Below are positions 1 to 7,247 of a stretch of 64,000 bases of DNA, in pieces (position 1 is the stretch's first letter; every line of letters starts with the position of its first letter). The stretch covers positions 1,612,001 through 1,676,000 of the forward strand of contig NZ_JBGCCJ010000001.1 of assembly GCF_041262565.1 (NCBI RefSeq). Direction: 5' to 3'. The stretch comes from Leifsonia sp. EB41. GTDB lineage: Bacteria > Actinomycetota > Actinomycetes > Actinomycetales > Microbacteriaceae. Made by a program: the position numbers and the translations under genes. The notes beneath the pieces are model-generated. The model had not been told where the DNA came from. It did not search any database and worked only from the letters and a program-made list of their open reading frames with translations.

Positions 1-484
1 GCGGCAGGATCGCCTTGGACGCGATCTCCCAGCCGCGGACCATGATCGACAGCTCGCCGCGGCGGCTGGAGATGACCTCGCCCGAGACGAAGACGTGGTC
101 GCCGAGGTCGACCAGCTCCTTCCAGCGCGCCAGCGACTCCTCGCCCACTTCGGCGAGCGAGACCATGGCCTGGAGGCGCGAGCCGTCGCCTGACTGGAGC
201 ACGGCGAAGCAGAGCTTGCCGGTGTTGCGCTGGTGCACGACGCGGCCGGCGAGGCCGACGGTCTCGCCGGAGGTCTGGTCGGCCTCCAGGTGGCCCCAGG
301 CGGCGCGCACCTCGGGAATGGTGGTCGTCACGGGGACCTGCACCGGGTAGGCGCCGCCGCCCGCGTCGCCGGCCTCGGCGATGAGGCGCTCGCGCTTGGC
401 CAGGCGGACGGCCTTCTGCTCGCTGATCTCGTCGGCGGTGAGGTCGCCGTCGGCGTTGAGGTCGGTGGCAGGCGCTTCGGTCAT
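1..484 (-). CDS. lysS: Lysyl-tRNA synthetase, N-terminal part (truncated by window edge)
   Basis: Reading the minus strand from the ATG at 482-484 gives an open frame that runs off the window start (about 161 codons). It begins MTEAPATDLNADGDLTADEIS, then ISEQKAVRLAKRERL, and reaches a typical class II LysRS OB-fold region with VGLAGRVVHQRNTGKLCFAVLQ and VFVSGEVISSRRGELSIMV. LysRS charges tRNA-Lys in the cytoplasm; only the anticodon-binding domain is present here and the catalytic domain lies outside. It is the last visible gene of the minus-strand folate/pantothenate run, 48 bp after panC. Confidence is high for the family and limited only by truncation. Confidence 0.88.
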   Translation of the reverse strand, partial: MTEAPATDLNADGDLTADEISEQKAVRLAKRERLIAEAGDAGGGAYPVQVPVTTTIPEVRAAWGHLEADQTSGETVGLAGRVVHQRNTGKLCFAVLQSGDGSRLQAMVSLAEVGEESLARWKELVDLGDHVFVSGEVISSRRGELSIMVRGWEIASKAILP

Positions 485-532
485 CGTGTCTTCCGTTCCG
501 GCGGTTCTATGGAGGGCGTGCGGCGTGGGGGC

Positions 533-1408
533 TCAGCCGAGCGTGATGCGCGCGTTGTCGATCAGGCGGGTGGAGCCGACGCGGGCGGCGATCAGCAGCA
601 GCGCAGGACCGTGGAGGTCCGCACCCGCTTCGAGGAACGTGTCCTGATCGACGATCGCGAGATAGTCCAGTTTAACGACCGGCTCGGCCTCCACGCGCGC
701 GGTCGCGGCTTCGAGTGCGGCGGCCGCTCCCCCGGACGCCGCTGACGTGCCGGCGGCGAGCGCCTGCGACAGTGTGATGGCGGCCCTTCGCTGGTCGTCG
801 TCCAGGTAGCGGTTGCGGCTGGAGAGCGCGAGGCCGTCCTCCTCGCGCACGGTGTCGACCACCGCGATGGTGACGGGGAGGTCGAGGTCGTCGACCATGC
901 GGCCGACCAGGTGCACCTGCTGGGCGTCCTTCTGGCCGAACACGGCGACGTCGGGCTGGACGATGTTGAGCAGCTTGGCGACGACGGTCAGCATCCCGTC
1001 GAAGTGGCCGGGGCGCGAGGCGCCCTCGAACAGCCGGCCGACCTCGCCCGCGGAGACCCGGGTGGAGGACGGCCCGTCCGGATACATCTCGGCGGCGGTC
1101 GGAGCGAAGACCAGGTCGGCGAGGCCGTCGAGCGCGGCGACGTCGGCGTCGAGGGTGCGCGGGTAGCGGTCCAGGTCCTCGTTCGGGCCGAACTGCAGAG
1201 GGTTGACGAAGATCGAGACGACCACGAGACCGCCGAGGTCGCGGGCCCGGCTCACCAGGCTCAAATGGCCGCGATGGAGGGCGCCCATCGTCGGGACCAG
1301 CACGACCCGGCCCGCGGGCGCGTCGGCGGGACCGTCCAGCGCGGCCGCCCGCCTGGCGTGCGCCACCCGCTCGCGCAGCTCGGCGATGGTGGTCACGACG
1401 TCGGGCAT
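533..1408 (-). CDS. panC: Pantothenate synthetase
   Basis: A 291-residue protein that condenses pantoate and beta-alanine with ATP to make pantothenate, a coenzyme A precursor, in the cytosol. Family hallmarks are visible: the nucleotide-binding PTMGALHRGHLSLV near residues 38-51, the FGQKDAQQ motif, and LALSSRNRYL in the C-terminal half. The length fits PanC. It lies between the DUF2520 gene and lysS in one direction, which suggests co-transcription. The N-terminus includes a short alanine-rich insert after AHARRAAALDGPADAPAG. Confidence 0.95.
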   Translation of the reverse strand: MPDVVTTIAELRERVAHARRAAALDGPADAPAGRVVLVPTMGALHRGHLSLVSRARDLGGLVVVSIFVNPLQFGPNEDLDRYPRTLDADVAALDGLADLVFAPTAAEMYPDGPSSTRVSAGEVGRLFEGASRPGHFDGMLTVVAKLLNIVQPDVAVFGQKDAQQVHLVGRMVDDLDLPVTIAVVDTVREEDGLALSSRNRYLDDDQRRAAITLSQALAAGTSAASGGAAAALEAATARVEAEPVVKLDYLAIVDQDTFLEAGADLHGPALLLIAARVGSTRLIDNARITLG

Positions 1409-1481
1409 GACGGTCCTCTCGGGGTGGTGGCGGTGAGGTCGTTGGCGCCGGTCCCGTGCGGGCGAGGCGGCCGCATCCAGG

Positions 1482-2288
1482 CTACTCGCCGCGGAGGTAC
1501 CAGCCGCGACCGTCGTCGCCTGGGTCGCCTTCGCCCGGGCCGTCGTCCGCGGCGCCGAGCGCCTCCAGCACGTCGCCGACGTCGAGAGCGGTCGGCGCTC
1601 CGGCGCGGGTCAAGGCGTTGTCGACGGCCGAGCGCAGCAGCGAGCTGAGGAACGATCCGGGGTTCTCGACGCCGATCCCCGCGAGGATGCCGGTGGACTG
1701 CTCGACGATCGAGCGCGAGAACGCGGTCGCCGTCGCGATGGCCTCGGCGTAGGCCGGGCGATCGGCCTCCGCGATGACGACCGGCTCGCCGCCCATCTCG
1801 ACCACCAGGGCCTGCGCGATCGGGAGCACCGGAGTGGGCGCGGTGACGGCGAACCAGCTCTCCGCCAGCCGGGCGAGGTCGAGGCTAGTGCCCGTGAACT
1901 CGAACGCAGGGTGCACCGCGAGCGGGATGGCGCCGGCCTCCGCGGCCGGTCGCAGCACCTCGACGCCGTAGCCCGGCGCCGTGTGCAGCACGAGCTGGCC
2001 CGGCTGCCAGGTGCCGGTCGCGGCGAGGCCGGAGACGAGGCCGGGAAGCTCGCGGTCGGGGACGGCGAGGATGACGAGCTCACTGCGCTCGACAAGTGTC
2101 GGGACGTCCAGGATCGGCGCCTGGGGCAGCATCGCCTGGGCGCGCTCGCGGCTCTCGGAGGACACCGCGGAGATTCCGACGATCGCGTGGCCCGCTCCGG
2201 CGAGCGCGGCGCCGAGCACGGGCCCGACGCGTCCGGCGCCGACGATGCCGAGGCCGAGACGGCCGGACCGCCGGGTGCTGTCGTTCAT
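1482..2288 (-). CDS. Rossmann-like and DUF2520 domain oxidoreductase
   Basis: A 268-residue protein with an N-terminal NAD(P)-binding Rossmann motif (GIVGAGRVGPVLGAALAGAG, about residues 14-33) and a C-terminal DUF2520 helical domain. The layout resembles ketopantoate reductase-like and imine reductase-like dehydrogenases. The position directly upstream of panC makes a role near pantothenate synthesis plausible, but the substrate is not established. The ATG at 2286-2288 overlaps the stop of the preceding PH-domain gene by 4 bp (ATGA), and this decides the start over the much longer artefactual frame upstream. Confidence 0.85.
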   Translation of the reverse strand: MNDSTRRSGRLGLGIVGAGRVGPVLGAALAGAGHAIVGISAVSSESRERAQAMLPQAPILDVPTLVERSELVILAVPDRELPGLVSGLAATGTWQPGQLVLHTAPGYGVEVLRPAAEAGAIPLAVHPAFEFTGTSLDLARLAESWFAVTAPTPVLPIAQALVVEMGGEPVVIAEADRPAYAEAIATATAFSRSIVEQSTGILAGIGVENPGSFLSSLLRSAVDNALTRAGAPTALDVGDVLEALGAADDGPGEGDPGDDGRGWYLRGE

Positions 2289-3970
2289 GCGTCCTCCCCT
2301 GGGGTGCTGTCGGATTCGTGCCGAATGTCGCTTTTCGCGGCGCCGGAGTCGACATTCGGCACGAATCCCGCGGTGTGTCTCCAACGGTGGGTGCGGTCGG
2401 CAGCCGCGGCGGCCACGGCGCGCACCGCCACGCTCTCGAAGAGCTGCTCGCCGGTCGCCGCGTCCATCGCGCCGAGCCGGGGATGCACGGGGCCGGACAC
2501 GGTGTGGAAGCGTGCCTCCGCCAGCCCCAGCAGCCGATCGAGCGGGCCCTGCTGCAACTCCAGGCTCTGCAGCCGGGCCAGCGGCACCACCGCGAGGCTC
2601 CGCCAGACGAAGCCGCGGCGCAGCAGCACGGCCCCGTCCACCATCCGGAAGCCCGTGCGCTGCCACGAGAACGGCCGCAGCCAGATCGCGCGCCGCGGGC
2701 TGCCGGTGAACGCGTCGTGGCCGCGGGAGGTCATGCCCTCCAGGATCGCGGCGCTGTGCTCGTCGGTGAACGCCGGGAGAACCAGCGACAGCACCTTCGC
2801 CACGTCGGCCTGGTCGCCGACCGGCAGCATGGTCGTGTTCGGCTGGCCCGCCGCGCCCTTTTCGCGCGTGTGGCCGGCCGTGTCGATCCGGATCTGCCAC
2901 CAGCCGAACGGCCGCCAGAGCAGCGGTTGCAGCACCTCGACCGCGTGGATGCGGCCTGGCGGCAGCGTCTCGTTGCTCGTCGTGAGCAGGCCGAAGCCCA
3001 TCCGGACGCCGTCGGGCGTGCCCGCGATCGAGTACCGGAGCGACTTGGTGAACCGGTTGATGTAGAAGCTCGCCGAGCCGAGCAGGCCCGGGAGGACGAC
3101 GATCAGCAGCCAGGGCGCGCCGCCCGCCGAGCCGATCACCAGCAGGACGATCACGGCGACCACGAACACGGTGAACCCGCTGAGCACGAGCGAACCGGCG
3201 AGGCGGACGGGCGGGATCTTCACGACCGACTCCGGCGGCGCCGCGTTCGGGTCGAGCTCCGGCGCGAGGAAGTCGTCGATGCGCCGGCTGACGAAGTCGC
3301 CGACCTGGGCGGCGCGGGAGGACGCGACCGCGACGCCGGGAGCCGGGGCGGCGGCCTCCGCCTCCCGGACACCCGACGCAAGCCGCAGCACGTCCGACCG
3401 CAGCCCGTCCGCGAGCACCGAGCCGAGGTACGCCAGGGTCACGTTCGCGTCGTGTCCTGCCACGGAGATCTCGAGCTTCGCCGCCCCGAAGATGCGCGCG
3501 AGCAGCGGCCGCTGCACGTTGATGCCCTGGATGCGGTCGAGCCTGGCCTTGCGCTGGGTACGGAACAGGATGCCGCTGCGCACCTCCACCGCGTCGCCGG
3601 TGATCCGGAAGCTGTGCATCCGCCACGATACGTAAAACGCGGCGAGGCAGCCGAACAGCACGACCGCGACGCCGAGCAGCGCCCACCCCTCCCAGCCGTG
3701 GTTGACGATCGCGTCGATCGGGTCGCCACCGACGTCGGGCGCTCCGACGAAGAAGCTCACCAGCCGTTCGCGGAGGTTGGACAGCACGAAACCCAGGACC
3801 GCGATGAACACGATGCCGCCGCGCAGCAGCGGCGTCGCGGGGTGGAGCCGGTGCCACTCGCCGTCGGTGAAGCGCTCGGCGGCGCGCTCGGCGGGGTTCA
3901 GCGGCCCGCCGGGCAGTGGTCCACCCGTCGCTCCGCCCTGCGGCACGCCCCCGGGCTCCGGAATGGTCAC
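2285..3970 (-). CDS. Bacterial PH (bPH2/DUF304) domain membrane protein, YdbT-like
   Basis: A 561-residue integral membrane protein. Two N-terminal hydrophobic segments (GGIVFIAVLGFVL and LLGVAVVLFGCLAAFYV) precede a bPH2 core (SFRITGDAVEVRSGILFRTQRKARLDRIQGINVQRP). A second hydrophobic pair (SLVLSGFTVFVVAVIVLLVIG and WLLIVVLPGLL) and further bPH2-type repeats follow (GFGLLTTSNETLPPGRIHAVEVLQPLLWRP and VLLRRGFVWRSLAVVPLARLQSLELQQGP). The GTG start at 3968-3970 overlaps the stop of the smaller bPH2 gene (GTGA) and so marks translational coupling; longer frames upstream lack homology. Together the two genes resemble the Bacillus YdbS/YdbT pair, implicated in the envelope response to bacteriocins. 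The extreme 3' end carries a perfect palindrome, listed separately. Confidence 0.85.
   Translation of the reverse strand: MTIPEPGGVPQGGATGGPLPGGPLNPAERAAERFTDGEWHRLHPATPLLRGGIVFIAVLGFVLSNLRERLVSFFVGAPDVGGDPIDAIVNHGWEGWALLGVAVVLFGCLAAFYVSWRMHSFRITGDAVEVRSGILFRTQRKARLDRIQGINVQRPLLARIFGAAKLEISVAGHDANVTLAYLGSVLADGLRSDVLRLASGVREAEAAAPAPGVAVASSRAAQVGDFVSRRIDDFLAPELDPNAAPPESVVKIPPVRLAGSLVLSGFTVFVVAVIVLLVIGSAGGAPWLLIVVLPGLLGSASFYINRFTKSLRYSIAGTPDGVRMGFGLLTTSNETLPPGRIHAVEVLQPLLWRPFGWWQIRIDTAGHTREKGAAGQPNTTMLPVGDQADVAKVLSLVLPAFTDEHSAAILEGMTSRGHDAFTGSPRRAIWLRPFSWQRTGFRMVDGAVLLRRGFVWRSLAVVPLARLQSLELQQGPLDRLLGLAEARFHTVSGPVHPRLGAMDAATGEQLFESVAVRAVAAAAADRTHRWRHTAGFVPNVDSGAAKSDIRHESDSTPGEDA
2312..2368. repeat. 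19-bp perfect inverted repeat inside a coding 3' end
   Basis: Left arm ggattcgtgccgaatgtcg (2312-2330) and right arm cgacattcggcacgaatcc (2350-2368) are exact reverse complements, separated by 19 bases. The element encodes the C-terminal residues GFVPNVDSGAAKSDIRHES of the bPH2 protein, 24 bp before the next start codon. It could be a REP-type palindromic unit or an RNA hairpin that modulates the downstream DUF2520/panC genes. No second copy was spotted elsewhere in the window. Confidence 0.9.
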
Positions 3971-4452
3971 AGCCCTGCCCGGCGGCTCTCCGCCAGCTCC
4001 ACCAGCCGGTCCCGCAGCTCCGCGGCCTGCGGCTCCGGGAGCCCGGGGACCACGACATTGGTCGACGCCGCCGCTGTCACGAACTTCAGGTCGGCCAGCC
4101 CGAGCATCCGCCCGACCGGCCCGCGCGTGATGTCGATGAGCTGCATGCGCCCGTACGGCACCGACACGAAGCGCTGGAACATGATCCCGCGCCGGAAGAG
4201 CAGGTCGTCGGCGCGCAGGATGTACCCGATCGACCGGGTGCGCCGGTTCGCGATGAACAACCCGATCAGCGTCGCGACCACGACGACCACCAGCAGCGTC
4301 CACGCCCACGACCACCCGGCGACCAGCCAGAGGAACACCGTCCCTGCGCTCAGGACGATCCCGCTGAGGAGGGTGCTGACGACGACCACGACCACGTACT
4401 TCGGCGAGACGCGGTTCCACTCCCCGACAGTGAGGTCAATGCGAGCGGGCAC
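3967..4452 (-). CDS. Small bPH2 (DUF304) domain membrane protein, YdbS-like
   Basis: A 161-residue protein with two N-terminal transmembrane helices (about residues 18-65: YVVVVVVSTLLSGIVLSAGT and WTLLVVVVVATLIGLFIAN) and one bPH2 domain (RSIGYILRADDLLFRRGIMF, then VPYGRMQLIDITRGPVGRMLGLADLKF). This is the YdbS architecture. The start overlaps the 3' end of the DUF3180 gene by 17 bp, and its stop overlaps the next bPH2 gene by 4 bp. The two PH proteins therefore probably act as one membrane complex. Confidence 0.87.
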   Translation of the reverse strand: MPARIDLTVGEWNRVSPKYVVVVVVSTLLSGIVLSAGTVFLWLVAGWSWAWTLLVVVVVATLIGLFIANRRTRSIGYILRADDLLFRRGIMFQRFVSVPYGRMQLIDITRGPVGRMLGLADLKFVTAAASTNVVVPGLPEPQAAELRDRLVELAESRRAGL

Positions 4453-4915
4453 GAGCGGCCTCCGGGTCGTCGTCCTTGTCGTCGGGCGGGAGGGTGCAGA
4501 AGAACTCGGCGACCAGGCCCGCGACGAGCAGGATGACGGCGCCCGCCGTGCCGAGCGAGGTCAGCAGCACCGCGTTCGAGGCGGGCAGCACGTCCCGGGT
4601 GAGGATGTAGATCAGGATGCCGGCGCCCGCACCGGTCAGCAGCGCGCCGCTCAGGCTGCACGCCTTGGCGAGGACCACGATCCGCGTCGCCTGGAACGGG
4701 TCGATGCGGCGCGAGCTGCGGCCGCGCACGGACCGGCGGATCGGGATGGCGAACGCCACCACGATGATCGCGACCGCGACGAGCGTGATCGGCAGCGTCA
4801 GCGGCGGGATGAACACGGCGATGCCGGTGCCCGACGCTGCGAGCTCCCCGAGGAAGCCCACGACCAGTCCGAGGACCCCGAGGCCGATCAGGGAGGTGGG
4901 ACGCGTGCGGTTCAT
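4436..4915 (-). CDS. DUF3180 family membrane protein
   Basis: A 159-residue protein with four predicted hydrophobic helices (TSLIGLGVLGLVVGFLGELA, LPITLVAVAIIVVAFAI, LTGAGAGILIYILT, GAVILLVAGLVAEFFCTL) and an acidic charged tail (PPDDKDDDPEAARA). DUF3180 is an actinobacterial family of unknown function regularly found beside folK. The ATG at 4913-4915 overlaps the folK stop (ATGA). No catalytic residues can be assigned. Confidence 0.85.
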   Translation of the reverse strand: MNRTRPTSLIGLGVLGLVVGFLGELAASGTGIAVFIPPLTLPITLVAVAIIVVAFAIPIRRSVRGRSSRRIDPFQATRIVVLAKACSLSGALLTGAGAGILIYILTRDVLPASNAVLLTSLGTAGAVILLVAGLVAEFFCTLPPDDKDDDPEAARARSH

Positions 4916-5460
4916 GCGTCGCCCGCCTCGTACAACGTGACGGGATCGGTCGCCCGGGACGCCAGCTCGGCCACCGGTCCGTAGCCCGGCAGCACGGCAT
5001 CCGGGTCCACCTCCAGCCACGGCACCAGTACGAAGGCGCGCTCGTGCGCGCGGGGGTGCGGGAGGACGATGCGCGGATCGTCGTCGGCGACGATCCCCTG
5101 GTAGTCGACGATGTCGATGTCGAGGGTGCGGTCGCCCCAGCGCTCCTCGCGCACGCGGCCGAGGGCGTCCTCCACGCGGTTGACCGCGGCCAGCAGCGCC
5201 AGCGGGTCGAGGATGGTGGTGATCAGCGCGACGGCATTGAGGTAGGCGGGCGCCTCCTCGTCGATGCCCTCCGGCTTGAGCGCGGGCGTCTCGTAGAGTC
5301 GGGACACGGCCGTGACGTGGAGGCCGGGGTCGTCCGCGAGCAGCCGGAGCGCCTCGCGGATGGTGGCGACGCGGTCGCCCAGGTTGCTGCCGAAGGCGAG
5401 CACGGCCGGGACGCCGACGCGCAAGCGCTCCGGTCGCCCGATGCGGTTCGGCGGCGTCAT
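4912..5460 (-). CDS. folK: 6-hydroxymethyl-7,8-dihydropterin pyrophosphokinase (HPPK)
   Basis: A 182-residue protein that transfers pyrophosphate from ATP to 6-hydroxymethyl-dihydropterin in folate synthesis. Signature motifs are LAFGSNLGDR near residue 21, LYETPALKPEG, ERWGDRTLDIDIVDY and the IVLPHPRAHERAFVLVPWLEV block that holds the conserved HPR and R-x-FVL residues. It overlaps folB upstream by 4 bp and DUF3180 downstream by 4 bp, indicating tight operon coupling. Confidence 0.95.
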   Translation of the reverse strand: MTPPNRIGRPERLRVGVPAVLAFGSNLGDRVATIREALRLLADDPGLHVTAVSRLYETPALKPEGIDEEAPAYLNAVALITTILDPLALLAAVNRVEDALGRVREERWGDRTLDIDIVDYQGIVADDDPRIVLPHPRAHERAFVLVPWLEVDPDAVLPGYGPVAELASRATDPVTLYEAGDA

Positions 5461-5855
5461 GGCCGGCCCCGCAGGATGCGGACGGCGACATCGCCGAACG
5501 GCACCTCGATCGGGGCGTCCGGCTTGTGCACCGTGACCTCCACCGAGTGCACCGGTTCGTGTGCGAGGACCACCCCGGCCACGCGCTCCGCGACCGTCTC
5601 GATGAGGTCGACGGGGTCACGGCGCACGGCATCGGCGATCTCGTTCGCCAGCTCGCCGTAATGCACGGTGCGGGCGAGGTCGTCGGAGGCCGCGGACGGC
5701 GACAGGTCGAGGTGCGCCGTCACGTCCACGACGAAATCCTGGCCGTTCGCGCGCTCGAAGTCGAACACCCCGTGGTTCGCCCGCACGCGCAGCCCGGTCA
5801 GTACGATCGCGTCCGTCGGCGTGCGCGAGACGGACACGGCAGCGGAATCAGTCAT
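5457..5855 (-). CDS. folB: Dihydroneopterin aldolase
   Basis: A 132-residue protein that cleaves dihydroneopterin to hydroxymethyl-dihydropterin and glycolaldehyde. The family core begins DAIVLTGLRVRANHGVFDFERANGQDFVVDV, and a conserved YGELANEI stretch and VHKPDAPI follow. The ATG at 5853-5855 is inside the folP 3' end (8-bp overlap), consistent with coupling. The frame continues upstream without homology, so this start is preferred. Confidence 0.93.
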   Translation of the reverse strand: MTDSAAVSVSRTPTDAIVLTGLRVRANHGVFDFERANGQDFVVDVTAHLDLSPSAASDDLARTVHYGELANEIADAVRRDPVDLIETVAERVAGVVLAHEPVHSVEVTVHKPDAPIEVPFGDVAVRILRGRP

Positions 5856-6651
5856 CGCGTCCAGCTTGCCACGCCTGCACGACATCCAGGGCCATCCGTG
5901 TCGACGCCACGTCGTGCACGCGCACGGCCCAGACGCCGGCCTGCGCGGCGAGCGCGGAGATGACCGCGGTCGGCGCGTCCCGGTCCTCGACCGTGGCGCC
6001 CTCGCCGAGCAGCGTGCCGAGGAACCGTTTGCGCGACGCCCCGATGAGCACCGGGTAGCCGAGGGTCTCGAACTCGTGGAGGCCGGCGAGCACCTGCCAG
6101 TTGTGCTGCGCGTTCTTCGAGAAGCCGAGGCCAGGGTCCAGCACGAGCTTGGCGGGGTCGATGCCGTGCTCGAGGAGGGTGGTGACGCGGGCGGACAGCT
6201 CCGAGCGCACCTCTGCCACGGTGTGACTGTAGACGGCGCGCGAGTCGGCCGCGTCGAGCCGGCCGCGCCAGTGCATGACGACGTACTGGAGTCCGGTGTC
6301 GAGCACGGCGTCCGGCATCCCGGCGTCGGCCAAGCCTCCGGAGACATCGTTGATGATCGCGGCGCCCGCGTCGGCGGCAGCGCGCGCGGTGGAGGCGTTG
6401 AGCGTGTCGATGCTGACCGTGACGCCGTGCTCGGCGAGCGTGCGGATGACGGGGACGACGCGGGCGCGCTCCTCCGCCGGGTCGACGCGCAGCGCGCCCG
6501 GCCGGGTGGACTCGCCGCCGACGTCGATCAGGTCGGCCCCCTGCGCGACGAGCTCGAGCGCGTGCGCGATCGCGGCCTCCGGCTCCAGCCACAGCCCGCC
6601 GTCGCTGAAGGAGTCGGGCGTCACGTTGAGGACGCCCATGATGAGCGTCAC
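5848..6651 (-). CDS. folP: Dihydropteroate synthase
   Basis: A 267-residue TIM-barrel enzyme that joins p-aminobenzoate to hydroxymethyl-dihydropterin pyrophosphate; it is the sulfonamide target. Motifs include IMGVLNVTPDSFSDGG at the N-terminus, DLIDVGGESTRPGA, IINDVSGG, LDPGLGFSKNAQHN and IGASRKRFLG. The GTG at 6649-6651 overlaps the folE stop (GTGA), which supports this start over the internal ATG at 6639. Regulation is presumably shared with the ftsH-folE operon. Confidence 0.95.
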   Translation of the reverse strand: MTLIMGVLNVTPDSFSDGGLWLEPEAAIAHALELVAQGADLIDVGGESTRPGALRVDPAEERARVVPVIRTLAEHGVTVSIDTLNASTARAAADAGAAIINDVSGGLADAGMPDAVLDTGLQYVVMHWRGRLDAADSRAVYSHTVAEVRSELSARVTTLLEHGIDPAKLVLDPGLGFSKNAQHNWQVLAGLHEFETLGYPVLIGASRKRFLGTLLGEGATVEDRDAPTAVISALAAQAGVWAVRVHDVASTRMALDVVQAWQAGRDD

Positions 6652-7235
6652 TCGGACGCCTCGTCGCGCGGTCCGCCGATGAGGGCGATGAGTTCGGCGC
6701 GGGAGGCGGGCTCGGCGAAGGCGCCGCGCGCAGCCATCGTCACGGTGGTGGCGCGGGTCTGCCGCGCGCCGCGGGTGGTCACGCACTCGTGGGAGGCGTC
6801 CAGCACCACGAGCACGCCGCGGGCCGCAGCACCCTCCTCGATCGTGTCCGCGATCTGCTCGGTGAGGCGCTCCTGGAGCTGCGGGCGCGACGAGAGCGTC
6901 TCGATCACGCGCGGGATGCGGCCGAGGCCGATCACTGCGTCCCCGGGCAGGTAGGCCACGTGCGCGACACCGAGGAACGGCAGCAGGTGGTGTTCGCACA
7001 CCGACCGGAATGCGATGTCACGCAGGATCACGGTCTCGGCGGCGGCGTCCTCCAGCGGCACCGGCTCACCGAGCTGCTGACGCGCGTCGACGCCCACGCC
7101 GGAGAAGAACTCGGCGTAGGCGTCGGCGACGCGCGACGGGGTGTCGGCCAGGCCCGGACGCGACGGATCCTCGCCGATGGCGGCGAGGATCTCGGCGACG
7201 GCCGCCTCGATGCGTGCGCGATCGAATCCGGTCAT
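6648..7235 (-). CDS. folE: GTP cyclohydrolase I
   Basis: A 195-residue enzyme that converts GTP to dihydroneopterin triphosphate, the first step of tetrahydrofolate synthesis. Zinc ligands Cys80 and His83 (in SVCEHHLLPF) and Cys151 (in ASHECVTTRG) are all present, as are the GxGRIPRV and RPQLQERLT motifs. It follows ftsH by only 12 bp and is coupled to folP. Length and motifs are typical. Confidence 0.96.
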   Translation of the reverse strand: MTGFDRARIEAAVAEILAAIGEDPSRPGLADTPSRVADAYAEFFSGVGVDARQQLGEPVPLEDAAAETVILRDIAFRSVCEHHLLPFLGVAHVAYLPGDAVIGLGRIPRVIETLSSRPQLQERLTEQIADTIEEGAAARGVLVVLDASHECVTTRGARQTRATTVTMAARGAFAEPASRAELIALIGGPRDEASE

Positions 7236-7247
7236 GCGGTGCGCGGC

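Noticed and set aside
2096-4984. 962-residue plus-strand open frame and the 858-residue minus frame at 1482-4058
   Set aside because: Both cross several real genes with motifs in other frames; composition is Arg/Ala-rich. Only the DUF2520 part of the minus frame is genuine.
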